DNA of 41,799 nt, taken from assembly GCF_023715105.1 (NCBI RefSeq), contig NZ_JAMBNO010000027.1:1-41799 (forward strand), written 5' to 3'. The position numbers were made by a program, and so were the translations under genes. The notes under the pieces were generated by a model. That model saw nothing but the letters and a program-made list of their open reading frames with translations, was not told the DNA's origin and ran no database searches. This DNA comes from Hydrogenophaga intermedia. Lineage in GTDB: Bacteria; Pseudomonadota; Gammaproteobacteria; Burkholderiales; Burkholderiaceae_C. Shown piece after piece: positions 1-7,890 of this stretch. The stretch's first letter is position 1. Every line of letters begins with the position of its first letter.

Positions 1-464
1 GTCGTTGAAAATGCGTTCACCCAGAGAGTTCCGGCGGCATCAGGCCGCCCAGGCACGCCGCTCACCCGTCAAGGACGCGGCGTTACGTTGCGAATAGGAC
101 GGGTCCGGGAATACGGGGGCAAGATCAGGTTGACGGCACGCATGCAGAGCCCCGTCCGCGTGGCCAAAATCAGGTGCTTGATGTGCGAGTGGCCCAGGGC
201 TCGTGTGCCAACGTCGCCCGGCTTGCTCGGTGAACACGCCTTGGATGGGCCATTTACTGCGAGCGGGAAGTCCTATGACGAGCCGGTGGTCCAAGGGCTT
301 TCGGCGGGAGCATGCCGTTTCGGTGTGTTCGCTGCTTGCAGAGCCTGTCTCTTTGGGGACGCCGCATTAACGCAATGTAATCATGGCGCAATCGCTTGGA
401 AAGCGACAAGCTCCTACAGTGATGACGCGACGCAAGTTGCCGTCGTTTCACAAAGGAGCTGATC
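1..464. other. Left-edge region with no supported gene
   Basis: I see no gene here that I can support. Open frames exist on both strands (about 40-294 minus and 88-462 plus), but neither has a recognisable motif, signal peptide or good ribosome binding site, as expected for random frames in GC-rich DNA. The last 30 bases hold the leader and ribosome binding site of the following copK gene. A loose, poorly conserved resemblance to the CopR motif around 366-381 is not strong enough to call. Confidence 0.5.
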
Positions 465-749
465 ATGAAGTCTTATATCGTCCTCGCCACTCTGTTGGGC
501 GCGCTTTCCGCACCGGTGTTCGCCGGTGATGCCGCAGTCCAGGCTGCCAAGGAGATGATTCCGTTGGCCGATGGAGGAACGCTCTACATCTTCAAAGACG
601 GCCTCATGGCGCAGGAAGACCGTTTTGGCCGCGCGACGTATCAGAAGATCGGTACGTCCGTGGTTGCGAAGGGCGGCCGGAACATCGCCATCACCAGCAA
701 TGAAGTTGCACGCCTCTACTCTTTGCTTCAGAAGGGGCATCGCGGCTGA
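465..749 (+). CDS. copK: CopK family periplasmic copper-resistance protein (copy 1)
   Basis: This encodes 94 residues with an N-terminal signal peptide (hydrophobic run to about residue 20, cleavage near VFAG) and a mature part of about 73 residues, the size of CopK from Cupriavidus metallidurans. The family pattern is visible: a GGTLYIFKDGLM strand, a DRFGRA turn, an SNEVARL helix and the terminal KGH. CopK is a small periplasmic protein that binds Cu(I) through a cluster of methionines and also Cu(II). Here most of those methionines are absent, leaving only two in the mature chain, so metal binding may be weaker or different. The start is fixed by AAAGGAG ahead of ATG 465. It is followed by a small hairpin and appears monocistronic. 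The family call is confident; the retained metal-binding function is not. Confidence 0.85.
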   Translation: MKSYIVLATLLGALSAPVFAGDAAVQAAKEMIPLADGGTLYIFKDGLMAQEDRFGRATYQKIGTSVVAKGGRNIAITSNEVARLYSLLQKGHRG

Positions 750-769
750 CTCAGCGGCACTCGGCTGAG
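750..769 (+). terminator. Possible weak terminator hairpin after copK
   Basis: CTCAGC and GCTGAG form a six-base stem around an eight-base loop directly after the copK stop. There is no clear T run after it, so it may be only a weak or factor-dependent terminator. Confidence 0.3.
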
Positions 770-1215
770 CTTGTGTCGCAGCCTTATAGGTCTACATACG
801 GGCTGTGAGGCCACCGGCGTTGCGCGCCGCGAGCATCTCGGATGGTCATTGGGGCGAGAGGTTCGGCGGGGCCTGAAGACAAACACGTTGGTGGTGCCCG
901 TACGAATGTTGCAGAGGGGGCAACAGAGGGCGCCGTCACAGACGCGCTGGACTCACTTCTTCCTCATCGCCGCGTCAGGCGATCTCGCGTGACGGGCGCT
1001 TCGGGCGGGTGCGGTGGGGTCAGGAGCAGAGGTCTTGGTAGTCCCTACGTTGGCAGACCGGTGGCGCAAGCTCGGCCTGCGTATGGAATGCAACCTTCCC
1101 CATGCGCCGAACTTCGGCTTTTCCCCGCCCGGACTATTTCTGTAGTCCGTAGTCAGGTACGGAATGGAAGTTTGACTAACATCAAAGAACTGGAGTGGAT
1201 CTGGTTCTATTCTGA
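770..1215. other. Intergenic region without a supported gene
   Basis: About 450 bases with no credible coding frame. Its only clear structure is the mer-like dyad at 1144-1165, which lies ahead of the following secreted-protein gene. Confidence 0.5.
1144..1165. promoter_or_regulatory. Mer-like operator dyad (MerR family site)
   Basis: AGTCCGTA and TACGGAAT are near-perfect inverted repeats separated by six bases. The arrangement and core match the mer-type operators bound by MerR family regulators and closely match the site at 30084-30105 (ACTCCGTA-N6-TACAGAGT). Unlike that site, no good -35 or -10 hexamers at 19-20 base spacing are visible on either strand. It may therefore be a decayed or non-standard copy. 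Confidence 0.5.
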
Positions 1216-1287
1216 GCCTCAAACTACGCTTGCCTTACATCAACCAGGCTTCGCAACCGCCGCCAACTTCGCCGCTGGGCCATCCAG

Positions 1288-1680
1288 GTGCTCCTGGTGT
1301 GGTTGTTCGGCATCGTGACGGGGATCGCGCACGCATGCGCCGTACGGATCGTGGATGACCAGCGTGGGTCAGCTGACCCCCATCACGAAGCGGCGGCTGT
1401 CGACCGCACGTCACATTCGCATGCCCAAGCTCTTGTTTCTGACGCAGATACAGGTGAGCAAGCGAACTGCCTTGATTTCTGCGAGAAGGTCTCGTTGAGC
1501 GCCCAGCCGTTGAAGGGCAAACTGGACCCGAATGCGGAGGCTCTCGCGACGGCCGTCCTCTTAAGCGCGTCCCCCGATCTGGTTGACTGGCCCGCAGCCA
1601 CATTTGTGCGGCTGGGCGACGCGATTCAGCAGCACCGAGGCCCCCCGCTGCGGATTGCACTCCAGCGGTTGGCTCTATAG
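1288..1680 (+). CDS. Small secreted CLxxC protein of copper islands
   Basis: The function is not known to me. The product has an N-terminal hydrophobic segment ending in a HAC cysteine, a His-containing middle and a CLDFC motif, ending in LQRLAL. It is related to the protein at 30162-30596, which has the same VWLF...ANAC start, a CLKLC motif and the ending FERLAL. The conserved cysteines and histidines and the copper-gene context suggest a periplasmic or membrane metal-related role, but that is inference. The start is uncertain. The reading frame opens at 1216 and the family-like basic N-terminus (RLRNRRQLRRWAIQ) is encoded upstream of GTG 1288, yet no ATG, GTG or TTG precedes it. Either GTG 1288 is used or the original start has been lost. 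Confidence 0.55.
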   Translation: MLLVWLFGIVTGIAHACAVRIVDDQRGSADPHHEAAAVDRTSHSHAQALVSDADTGEQANCLDFCEKVSLSAQPLKGKLDPNAEALATAVLLSASPDLVDWPAATFVRLGDAIQQHRGPPLRIALQRLAL

Positions 1681-1882
1681 CCACTCAGATTCTCTCGACG
1701 TCTGCGCCCCCGCTGCCAGGGATCGGGGCATCTGCCCCGGTGCTGAGCGCAACGCTGTTTAGCTGTTGGCCTGGTCGCCGTACATCCCCCAGTCGAGCGC
1801 CCGGCCTCAAGACGGCAACCCGTGCACGACCACGGGAGATTCCACGAACCATCAGATCCCATCCTCACCAAGGAGCACCGTC

Positions 1883-2209
1883 ATGACCCTGCCATACGAC
1901 CCGAAGCAGAACGGTCGAAACAGCCCGAACTGGTCTCGCATCAACCAGTGGCTGCTGTGGCTCGGCCTCGCCGCCGCCGTTGCCTGGATGTTCTACCGCC
2001 ACAACGCCCATCTTCTGCAACTGCTTCCCTTCCTCTTCATCCTCGCCTGTCCGTTGATGCACATCTTCGGCCATGGCAGTCACGGCGCACATGGCGGTCA
2101 TGACCATCAAGATCAGCCGCCTCCGGGCGATGAAGAGGGTTCGCCTGCGCGCCAATCAGACGACCGGAGCCGCCCGAAATCCGTCGGCCAGTCCGGGCAC
2201 CACCACTGA
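1883..2209 (+). CDS. DUF2933 family membrane protein with His-rich tail
   Basis: This encodes 108 residues with one or two hydrophobic segments (about 22-60) containing the DUF2933 hallmark LPFLFILACPLMHIFGHG. A histidine-rich stretch (GSHGAHGGHDHQ) follows, and the protein ends in GHHH. DUF2933 proteins commonly sit in copper-resistance loci, and the His-rich tail fits binding of copper or another soft metal at the membrane, though the activity is not established. ATG 1883 is preceded by AAGGAG at a suitable distance, so I prefer it to longer in-frame starts. The next gene follows after 18 bases, which suggests an operon with the HMA protein. Confidence 0.75.
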   Translation: MTLPYDPKQNGRNSPNWSRINQWLLWLGLAAAVAWMFYRHNAHLLQLLPFLFILACPLMHIFGHGSHGAHGGHDHQDQPPPGDEEGSPARQSDDRSRPKSVGQSGHHH

Positions 2210-2227
2210 AACCACCGGAGCATCATC

Positions 2228-2527
2228 ATGGAAACCATCGAACTCAAGGTTGCCGGCATGACCTGCGCCTCCTGCGCGAACTCGGTCAGCAAGGCGCTCA
2301 AGCGCGTAGCTGGTGTGCAAGACGTGCATGTCGATCTCGCTCGCGGCGCAGCGAGTGTCACCGGCGACCAGACGGCCCAGAAGACGCCTGAGCTGATCGC
2401 GGCCTTAGCTGCCGCGGGCTACGAGGCATCCGCTGATTCCTCGCCGGGCATTGCGGCGGGTGCCGGTGCCTCCCATGCGCCGGCCGCTGCCCGTTCAAAG
2501 GGGCATGGCGGCTGCTGCTGCCGCTGA
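2228..2527 (+). CDS. Heavy-metal-associated (HMA) domain copper-binding protein
   Basis: The 99-residue product starts with a complete HMA fold of about 70 residues carrying GMTCASC at residues 10-16, the CxxC copper site of CopZ-type chaperones and ATPase N-domains. A short Ala/Gly-rich linker follows and the protein ends in GGCCCR, an additional cysteine cluster not found in ordinary CopZ. The likely role is cytoplasmic Cu(I) binding or delivery. The TGA stop overlaps the ATG of the next gene (TGATG), so translation of the two is probably coupled even though the neighbour is a hydrolase-like protein. Confidence 0.8.
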   Translation: METIELKVAGMTCASCANSVSKALKRVAGVQDVHVDLARGAASVTGDQTAQKTPELIAALAAAGYEASADSSPGIAAGAGASHAPAAARSKGHGGCCCR

Positions 2528-4203
2528 TGGACGCCATGGACGCACGCACGAACTCCCAGGGTATCGCCGCCGCACCGCTTGGGCTCTTTGCTGCCTACTG
2601 GGGCGACATGCTGTGGCGGACCGTCGCGTCCGGCGAAGCGCTGAGACAGCGCGCCAACAACATGACCGAACACGAAGCGGCGGGTATGCCGCCGCTGCTC
2701 CACTTCGAGTCAGAGCAGGTGGCTGACGGCCACGACTTGCAACCGGCGAGCAACTACCGGCTCCTGCGTGTCACTCGCTGTGGCACCGACGCCTTGGAGA
2801 AGCATGTGCGCAAAGGCGCCGCGCCGGTGCTGGTGGTCGATCCACGCGCCGGCCATGGCCCTGGCATTGGCGGCTTCAAACGCGATTCTGAAGTTGGCAT
2901 GGCACTGCTCGAAGGCCATCCCGTGTACTTCGTAGTGTTCGATCCGGAGCCCGTCGAGGGCCAGACCATGGGCGCAGTCGTCCAGACCCTGGCCACATTC
3001 ATCGACATGGTGGCCAAGCGCCACCGAGGCAAGGCCCCGATCGTCTACGGCAACTGCCAAGGCGGTTGGGCGATCACGCTGGCGCTGTCGCACTGCGAGC
3101 ACCGTGCCGCCTTGGCAGTGCTCAATGGCTCGCCGCTGTCGTACTGGGCAGGCGAGAGAGGCATCAACCCCATGCGGTTGCTCGGTGGGTTCACGGGCGG
3201 CATCTGGCCGGCGCACTGGGCGTCGGACCTCGGCGCCGGGCGATTCGACGGTGCCTGGCTGGTCCAGAACTTCGAGGCGTTGCGGCCCGAGGGCGTGTTC
3301 AAGAAATACGACACGCTCTTCGCGCAGCCGGAGACTGAGCGCGATCGTTTCCTGGAGTTCGAGCGTTGGTGGAATGGCTTCTACCAGCTTGCACGCGAGG
3401 AAATGTTGTCGATCGCAGGCGATCTTTTCGTAGGCAATCACCTGGAGAGCGGCGAGGTCGTGGTCGATGGCCACTGCCGCGCGGATCTCAGCCGCATTGG
3501 CGCACCGCTGGTAGTCTTTTGCTCCAACGGCGACAACATCACACCGCCCCACCAGGCGCTCGGCTGGCTCAAAGCGGTATATCCGACGACCGCAGACCTG
3601 GTGGCGGCGGGCCAGCGCGTGGTGTACCTGCTGCACCAACATGTTGGCCACCTTGGCATCTTCGTCTCCGCGGGGGTGGCGCGACGCGAGCACCGCGCCA
3701 TCTTTCATCATGCCGAATCGATCCAGGCACTCAAGCCTGGACTCTACGAGATGGTTCTGGAGGACAGCGCCTCTTCGGAGTCGGCCGCCGCTGCGCAGTT
3801 CCAGCCGCGGCGGCTGGAAGACCTGCCTTACGACGCCAACCCGGCGGGGTTCGACAAGGTCGAAGCACTTTCGGAGATCACCGAGCGCTTCTATTCGCAG
3901 TGGGTGTCGCCGTGGGTCCGCTTCGCCGTCACCCCCGACTCGGCTCGTGAACTTCGCGCGCTGCACCCCATGCGCGTCAGTCGCAAGGTCTGGTCCGAGC
4001 AGGTGACCCCGGCCCTGGCGCTGCTGCCATGGGTGCAACGATGGCTTGAGCAGTGGAGTGCGCAGGATCCCCATCGGGTCGAAAATCCTTGGTATCAGCT
4101 TGAGCGAACTGGTGCAGACGCGATTGGGCAGGCCATGGAATCATGGCGCAAGAGCCGGGACCTGTGGGCTGAGCTTGTGTTCGAGCAGGCCTATGCCAAC
4201 TGA
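2527..4203 (+). CDS. DUF3141 protein, PHA-synthase-like alpha/beta hydrolase
   Basis: The 558-residue product belongs to the DUF3141 family, related to polyhydroxyalkanoate synthases. Residues 173-181 read VYGNCQGGW, a lipase box with cysteine as nucleophile (C177), as in PhaC. Asp336 (SNGDNITPP) and His375 (HVGHLG) complete a plausible triad. Real substrates of DUF3141 proteins are not established; acyl-CoA or polyester chemistry is inferred from PhaC. The protein ends abruptly after FEQAYAN; from memory family members run on for some 200 residues, so this may be a C-terminally truncated version. The start overlaps the HMA stop by one base. In other genomes this family is often near acetate kinase and a phosphotransacetylase-like gene; here acetate kinase follows after about 295 bases. 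Confidence 0.75.
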   Translation: MDAMDARTNSQGIAAAPLGLFAAYWGDMLWRTVASGEALRQRANNMTEHEAAGMPPLLHFESEQVADGHDLQPASNYRLLRVTRCGTDALEKHVRKGAAPVLVVDPRAGHGPGIGGFKRDSEVGMALLEGHPVYFVVFDPEPVEGQTMGAVVQTLATFIDMVAKRHRGKAPIVYGNCQGGWAITLALSHCEHRAALAVLNGSPLSYWAGERGINPMRLLGGFTGGIWPAHWASDLGAGRFDGAWLVQNFEALRPEGVFKKYDTLFAQPETERDRFLEFERWWNGFYQLAREEMLSIAGDLFVGNHLESGEVVVDGHCRADLSRIGAPLVVFCSNGDNITPPHQALGWLKAVYPTTADLVAAGQRVVYLLHQHVGHLGIFVSAGVARREHRAIFHHAESIQALKPGLYEMVLEDSASSESAAAAQFQPRRLEDLPYDANPAGFDKVEALSEITERFYSQWVSPWVRFAVTPDSARELRALHPMRVSRKVWSEQVTPALALLPWVQRWLEQWSAQDPHRVENPWYQLERTGADAIGQAMESWRKSRDLWAELVFEQAYAN

Positions 4204-4498
4204 ACGACCCTCCACTGTGGCTGCAAAAAGAGACGCTCACGGGTCGCAAGCAGCACGCTCCTTGTCGGAGGCGATGCGCCTGCCACGGCCGATTTCGCTT
4301 TTCAGCGTCGTCCAGGCACGGATCAAAGTTGGATTCTCCCGTATCACCACGCCAGCAACGGCGCTACAGCATCGGAAGCATGGGCCTGATCGGCGGCCTC
4401 GCGTGCTGCTAGCGCCGAGCGAAACTTGGCAATTCGATCTGATGAACGTTGCCAATGGCGGCGACGTCGGCACTGACCGGCGCTGACGGAGCTCCGAC
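4204..4498. other. Gap between the DUF3141 gene and acetate kinase
   Basis: About 295 bases with no convincing gene, in a place where related clusters carry a phosphotransacetylase-like gene and the rest of DUF3141. Short frames run out of the DUF3141 reading frame but I recognise nothing in them. The last 20 bases carry ACGGAG, the acetate kinase ribosome binding site. It may be a deletion scar, but the sequence alone does not prove that. Confidence 0.4.
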
Positions 4499-5632
4499 AT
4501 GCGCGTCCTCGCCATCAATGCCGGCAGTGCGACCCTGAAGTTCGGAGTTTTCGAGTCGGCTCGTACCTTGCCATTGATCGACTCGGCGATTGATCATCCT
4601 GCGGTGGATGCTGCGACCTTCGAGGAGATCGAGCGGCACTTGCACAGGGCGGGTGTCACAACGCTCGATGGCATTGGTCACCGCGTCGCACACGGTGGCC
4701 CACTGTTGAGCAACGCGGTGCTCGTGGATGAAGAAGTCGAACGCGAGATCGGCAAGGCTTCGGCTCTGGCGCCGCATCACAATCCTGCCGCATTGGCCGG
4801 CATACGCCTGACCCGTGAGCGTTGGCCCGGCGTGCGCCACGTCGCGGTCTTCGACACCGCTTTCCATGACGACATGCCCGAATACGCCCATTCCTATGCT
4901 GTTCCGCCATCGTGGCGCGCGGCAGGGGTACGGAGATACGGCTTCCATGGCCTGTCCCACCAGGGTGTACTGGCCGCCGTCAGCACCGAGCTGAAACGGC
5001 CGCCGTCAGAACTTCGTATCGTGAGCTGCCACATTGGAAGCGGCGCCAGCGTCTGCGCGATCGATCGCGGAAGGTCGGTCGATACATCTATGGGAATGAC
5101 CGCGCTTGAAGGTCTTGTGATGGGCACGCGCTGTGGAGACCTCGACCCTGGCGTACCCGGCTTCGTCGCACGCGCACTGGGTTTGACGTTGGCGCAGATC
5201 GAGGCGGCGCTTTACAGCGACAGTGGACTCAAAGGATTGTCGGGTGAGAGTTCGGACCTGCGGATTGTGGAGAAGCGCGCGGGAGAAGGAGTCGGAGCCG
5301 CCCAACTGGCAATGCAGGTTCACGCGTACCGCGTGCGCAAATACATCGGCGCCTACGCCGCCGCGATGGGCGGTTGCGATGCTGTGGCCTTCACTGGCGG
5401 AGCTGGAGAAAATTCGGCCGCGTTGCGTCGGCGCATCGTTGATGGCCTGGAGTTCATCGGCCTGGAACTAGACGAAGAGCGCAATCGCGCCTACTCGCCC
5501 AACACTGAAGTCGCCCAGTTGCAGTCATCCCGATCCGCCGTCGCCGTGCTGGTGGTTCAAGCACGCGAGCAGTTAGCGATCGCGCGTGAGACGTTCCGAG
5601 CGCTGAATGACCAGGCAAGTGGTTTGGTATAG
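4499..5632 (+). CDS. ackA: Acetate kinase (acetate/propionate family)
   Basis: Acetate kinase transfers the phosphate of acetyl phosphate to ADP, giving acetate and ATP, in the cytoplasm. The 377-residue protein shows the family signatures in order: N-terminal NAGSATLKF (a slightly altered phosphate-binding loop), VAHGG, FDTAFH, GFHGLSH, GSGAS, the long GMTALEGLVMGTRCGDLDP block, and FTGGAGENS near the C-terminus. It is a little shorter than typical 400-residue enzymes. ATG 4499 is preceded by a GGAG site. No phosphotransacetylase gene lies beside it, so its acetyl phosphate most plausibly comes from the phosphoketolase at 7891-10320. That pairing is an inference from context. Confidence 0.92.
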   Translation: MRVLAINAGSATLKFGVFESARTLPLIDSAIDHPAVDAATFEEIERHLHRAGVTTLDGIGHRVAHGGPLLSNAVLVDEEVEREIGKASALAPHHNPAALAGIRLTRERWPGVRHVAVFDTAFHDDMPEYAHSYAVPPSWRAAGVRRYGFHGLSHQGVLAAVSTELKRPPSELRIVSCHIGSGASVCAIDRGRSVDTSMGMTALEGLVMGTRCGDLDPGVPGFVARALGLTLAQIEAALYSDSGLKGLSGESSDLRIVEKRAGEGVGAAQLAMQVHAYRVRKYIGAYAAAMGGCDAVAFTGGAGENSAALRRRIVDGLEFIGLELDEERNRAYSPNTEVAQLQSSRSAVAVLVVQAREQLAIARETFRALNDQASGLV

Positions 5633-5775
5633 GCAATGAACTGGGACAAGACCACGATAAGTCTTCCTCCGGGCCGGGAGCCACGCCCGTTGATGCTCGC
5701 GCCGATGATGGTCCAGTTGCCCATCCAACCGCACGTTGAAGGAAGAAACGGAGCGGTTCAGACACCGGGCCCTTG

Positions 5776-5796
5776 ACCCATGTGCAGCACCTGGGT
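5776..5796 (+). promoter_or_regulatory. Putative MerR-type operator and promoter
   Basis: ACCCATGTGC and GCACCTGGGT are inverted repeats around one central base with a single mismatch. TTGACC at 5773-5778 overlaps the left edge as a -35 hexamer. A -10 at 19-20 base spacing would be the poor CAAACT/AAACTC. The layout is that of MerR family promoters, and a MerR gene starts 54 bases downstream, so autoregulation is plausible. Confidence 0.45.
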
Positions 5797-5849
5797 TCAA
5801 ACTCGCTCGAAAGTGAAGGGATTCAAGACAACCTTGCTGGAGTATGGTG

Positions 5850-6302
5850 ATGCAACTCATTGAATGCGCCAAGGCGGCAGGCGTCACACCGGACACGTTG
5901 CGTCACTACCTTCGGGTGGGGCTTGTGGTGCCCGATGGCCGGGGCACGAACGGCTACCGCGCATTCTCGGATCGAAGCGTCGCCCGGGTTCGTTTCATAC
6001 GCAATGCATTGGCCCTCGGCTTCACGCTCAAGGACGCTGCAGAGTTTGTCGAGATGAGCCAGCGCGGTGCATCGCCTTGTCCGCGCGCGCGGGCGCTGCT
6101 GAGCGAACGGCTTGACGAGCAGGCCCGGCGGCTGAAGGAGGCGACAGATTTGCATCGCCGCATGCAGCAGGCAGAGCGCGACTGGAAGCGGCTGCCGGAC
6201 GGCGTCCCGGATGGCCATTCCGTCTGCGGTTTGATCGAAGGAGCGGATGCGGACGTTCAGCGCAATTCGGTGCGCGCGAAGTCCCGTCGTGTACGCGCAT
6301 GA
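5850..6302 (+). CDS. MerR family transcriptional regulator, ZntR/CadR-like
   Basis: The 150-residue protein has an N-terminal MerR winged helix (AKAAGVTPDTLRHYLRVGLV and NGYRAFSDRSVARVRFI), a dimerisation helix near residues 80-115 and a short C-terminal tail. Cysteines occur at SPCPRA at the start of the dimerisation helix and at GHSVCGL in the C-terminal loop, the two places where ZntR/CadR/PbrR proteins hold metal ligands. It therefore probably senses a divalent metal; which one cannot be read from the sequence. I chose ATG 5850 over ATG 5844 because the ribosome binding site CTGGAG lies about seven bases before it. A dyad at 5776-5796 may be its own operator. Confidence 0.8.
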   Translation: MQLIECAKAAGVTPDTLRHYLRVGLVVPDGRGTNGYRAFSDRSVARVRFIRNALALGFTLKDAAEFVEMSQRGASPCPRARALLSERLDEQARRLKEATDLHRRMQQAERDWKRLPDGVPDGHSVCGLIEGADADVQRNSVRAKSRRVRA

Positions 6303-6456
6303 ATCGCTCTGATCATCGTCGACATTCCCCGGCATCACGACGCTCTACGTACATGCGGTGCAGCGGTTGTGGTCGTGCCGATCACGCCAGCGCCAAGTAT
6401 GAGTCGTCTATCCACTTCGCAGCATCCGCTGCACACGAGCGAGCGAGGCGCCCCCA

Positions 6457-7773
6457 ATGAGCCACCTCACGACACGGGATCGAACCGTATCGCCCGACGG
6501 ATATGCCGCCGCGCTACGGATCTTGCGCCGGCTGCTGGCCGGCATCGAGCGCCCGCCGGCGTTGCGTCTGGGCGATATGCTCTTGCACGAGCTCGAATCG
6601 CACCCGGAATACACCCTGATCATCCGTGACCCGGGTCTGCTGCGTCGCTTGGTCCTGCGCCCGGATCCGCTGCTGCTGGCGGAAGCCTATTTCCGCGGCA
6701 CCATCGACATTGAGGGAGACCTGTACACCGCGCTCGGGCTCAAGGCGCATTTCGAGAGGTTTTCGCTCTCTTGGCGCGACAAACTGGCCCTGTTGCGCGA
6801 CGCACTGCTGCTGCGCGTGTCCGACCAGGACGGGTTGAAGCCCTCGCGGAGTCTGGCCTCGCGCGTCGCACGTCGCTTCTCCCATCGCCATTCGCGTCAA
6901 ACCGATCAGGCCGCGATCTCCTTTCACTACGATGTGTCCAACGCGTTCTATGGACTCTGGCTCGATGCCGAGAGGGTCTACTCATGTGGCTATTTCAAGG
7001 CGACGGATGACACGCTGGACCAGGCTCAGCGCAACAAGCTGGAGCACATCTGCCGCAAGCTGCGCCTGCAGCGAGGCGAACGCCTGCTCGACATCGGCTG
7101 CGGCTGGGGCGCGCTCGTGTGCTGGGCGGCAAGAGAACATGGCGTCCGTGCGCACGGCATCACGCTCAGCCAACAGCAACTCGAATACGCGCGCGAGCGC
7201 ATCCGCTCGGAGGGCCTGCAGGATCTCGTCACCGTTGAACTGCGCGACTACCGTGACCTCGAAGGCACGGCCGTTTTCGACAAGGTGTCAAGCATTGGCA
7301 TGTTCGAGCACGTGGGACTCGCGAACCTACCGGCCTACTACGCGGTGGTCCAGCGGGTTTTGCGGCCAGGAGGACTCTTCCTCAACCACGGGATCACCCA
7401 TGACGAGGAGGGCTGGAGCCGAACCGTCGCGACCGAGTTCATCAACCGCTACGTCTTCCCCGACGGCGAATTGGACTGCGTCAGCAATATCCAGCTAGGG
7501 ATGGAGCGCTCCGGCTTCGAGATCCATGACGTCGAAGGTCTTCGACCCCACTACGCGCTGACCTTGCGTCATTGGGTCCAGCGACTCGAAGCGCGCCGGG
7601 AGGAGGCCTTGCGGGAGGTCGATGAGGTGACCTTCCGCATCTGGCGCTTGTACATGGCGGCGTGTGCACTGGAATTCGAGGCCGGGGGGACTGGGATCTA
7701 CCAGATCGTCGCGTCCAAACGCGACGGCGGAAGCTGGCCCGTGCCCTTGACCCGCTCTGATCTTTATGGATAA
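6457..7773 (+). CDS. cfa: Cyclopropane-fatty-acyl-phospholipid synthase family
   Basis: The enzyme adds a methylene group from S-adenosylmethionine to double bonds of membrane lipids, which strengthens membranes against acid, solvent and stationary-phase stress. The 438-residue protein has the CFA layout: an N-terminal lipid-binding region (about 1-140), then FHYDVSNAFYGLWLD, the motif YSCGYF, and the SAM-binding LLDIGCGWGAL near residues 210-220, followed by IGMFEHVG and FLNHGI. ATG 6457 was chosen because the catalytic domains are complete from there, though its ribosome binding site is weak. It lies between a MerR regulator and the phosphoketolase on the same strand, with 154- and 117-base gaps, so co-transcription is not certain. 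Confidence 0.9.
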   Translation: MSHLTTRDRTVSPDGYAAALRILRRLLAGIERPPALRLGDMLLHELESHPEYTLIIRDPGLLRRLVLRPDPLLLAEAYFRGTIDIEGDLYTALGLKAHFERFSLSWRDKLALLRDALLLRVSDQDGLKPSRSLASRVARRFSHRHSRQTDQAAISFHYDVSNAFYGLWLDAERVYSCGYFKATDDTLDQAQRNKLEHICRKLRLQRGERLLDIGCGWGALVCWAAREHGVRAHGITLSQQQLEYARERIRSEGLQDLVTVELRDYRDLEGTAVFDKVSSIGMFEHVGLANLPAYYAVVQRVLRPGGLFLNHGITHDEEGWSRTVATEFINRYVFPDGELDCVSNIQLGMERSGFEIHDVEGLRPHYALTLRHWVQRLEARREEALREVDEVTFRIWRLYMAACALEFEAGGTGIYQIVASKRDGGSWPVPLTRSDLYG

Positions 7774-7890
7774 CACAGCCATGAACGCTAGATGGCCGTG
7801 CCGCTGGCGCGCGAAAGACGATCACAGACGCCAGCCTTCCCAATCTCGCCGTCGCGCTTACCTGCGTGCCGGCTCTCAAGGACTTTCCAC

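Noticed and set aside
366..381. A possible CopR box before copK copy 1
   Set aside because: GTAAT is present but the TGACA half matches at only two of five bases, unlike the other three sites.
2710..4074. A 454-codon minus-strand frame opposite the DUF3141 gene
   Set aside because: No motifs, and the plus strand carries a coherent PhaC-like protein.
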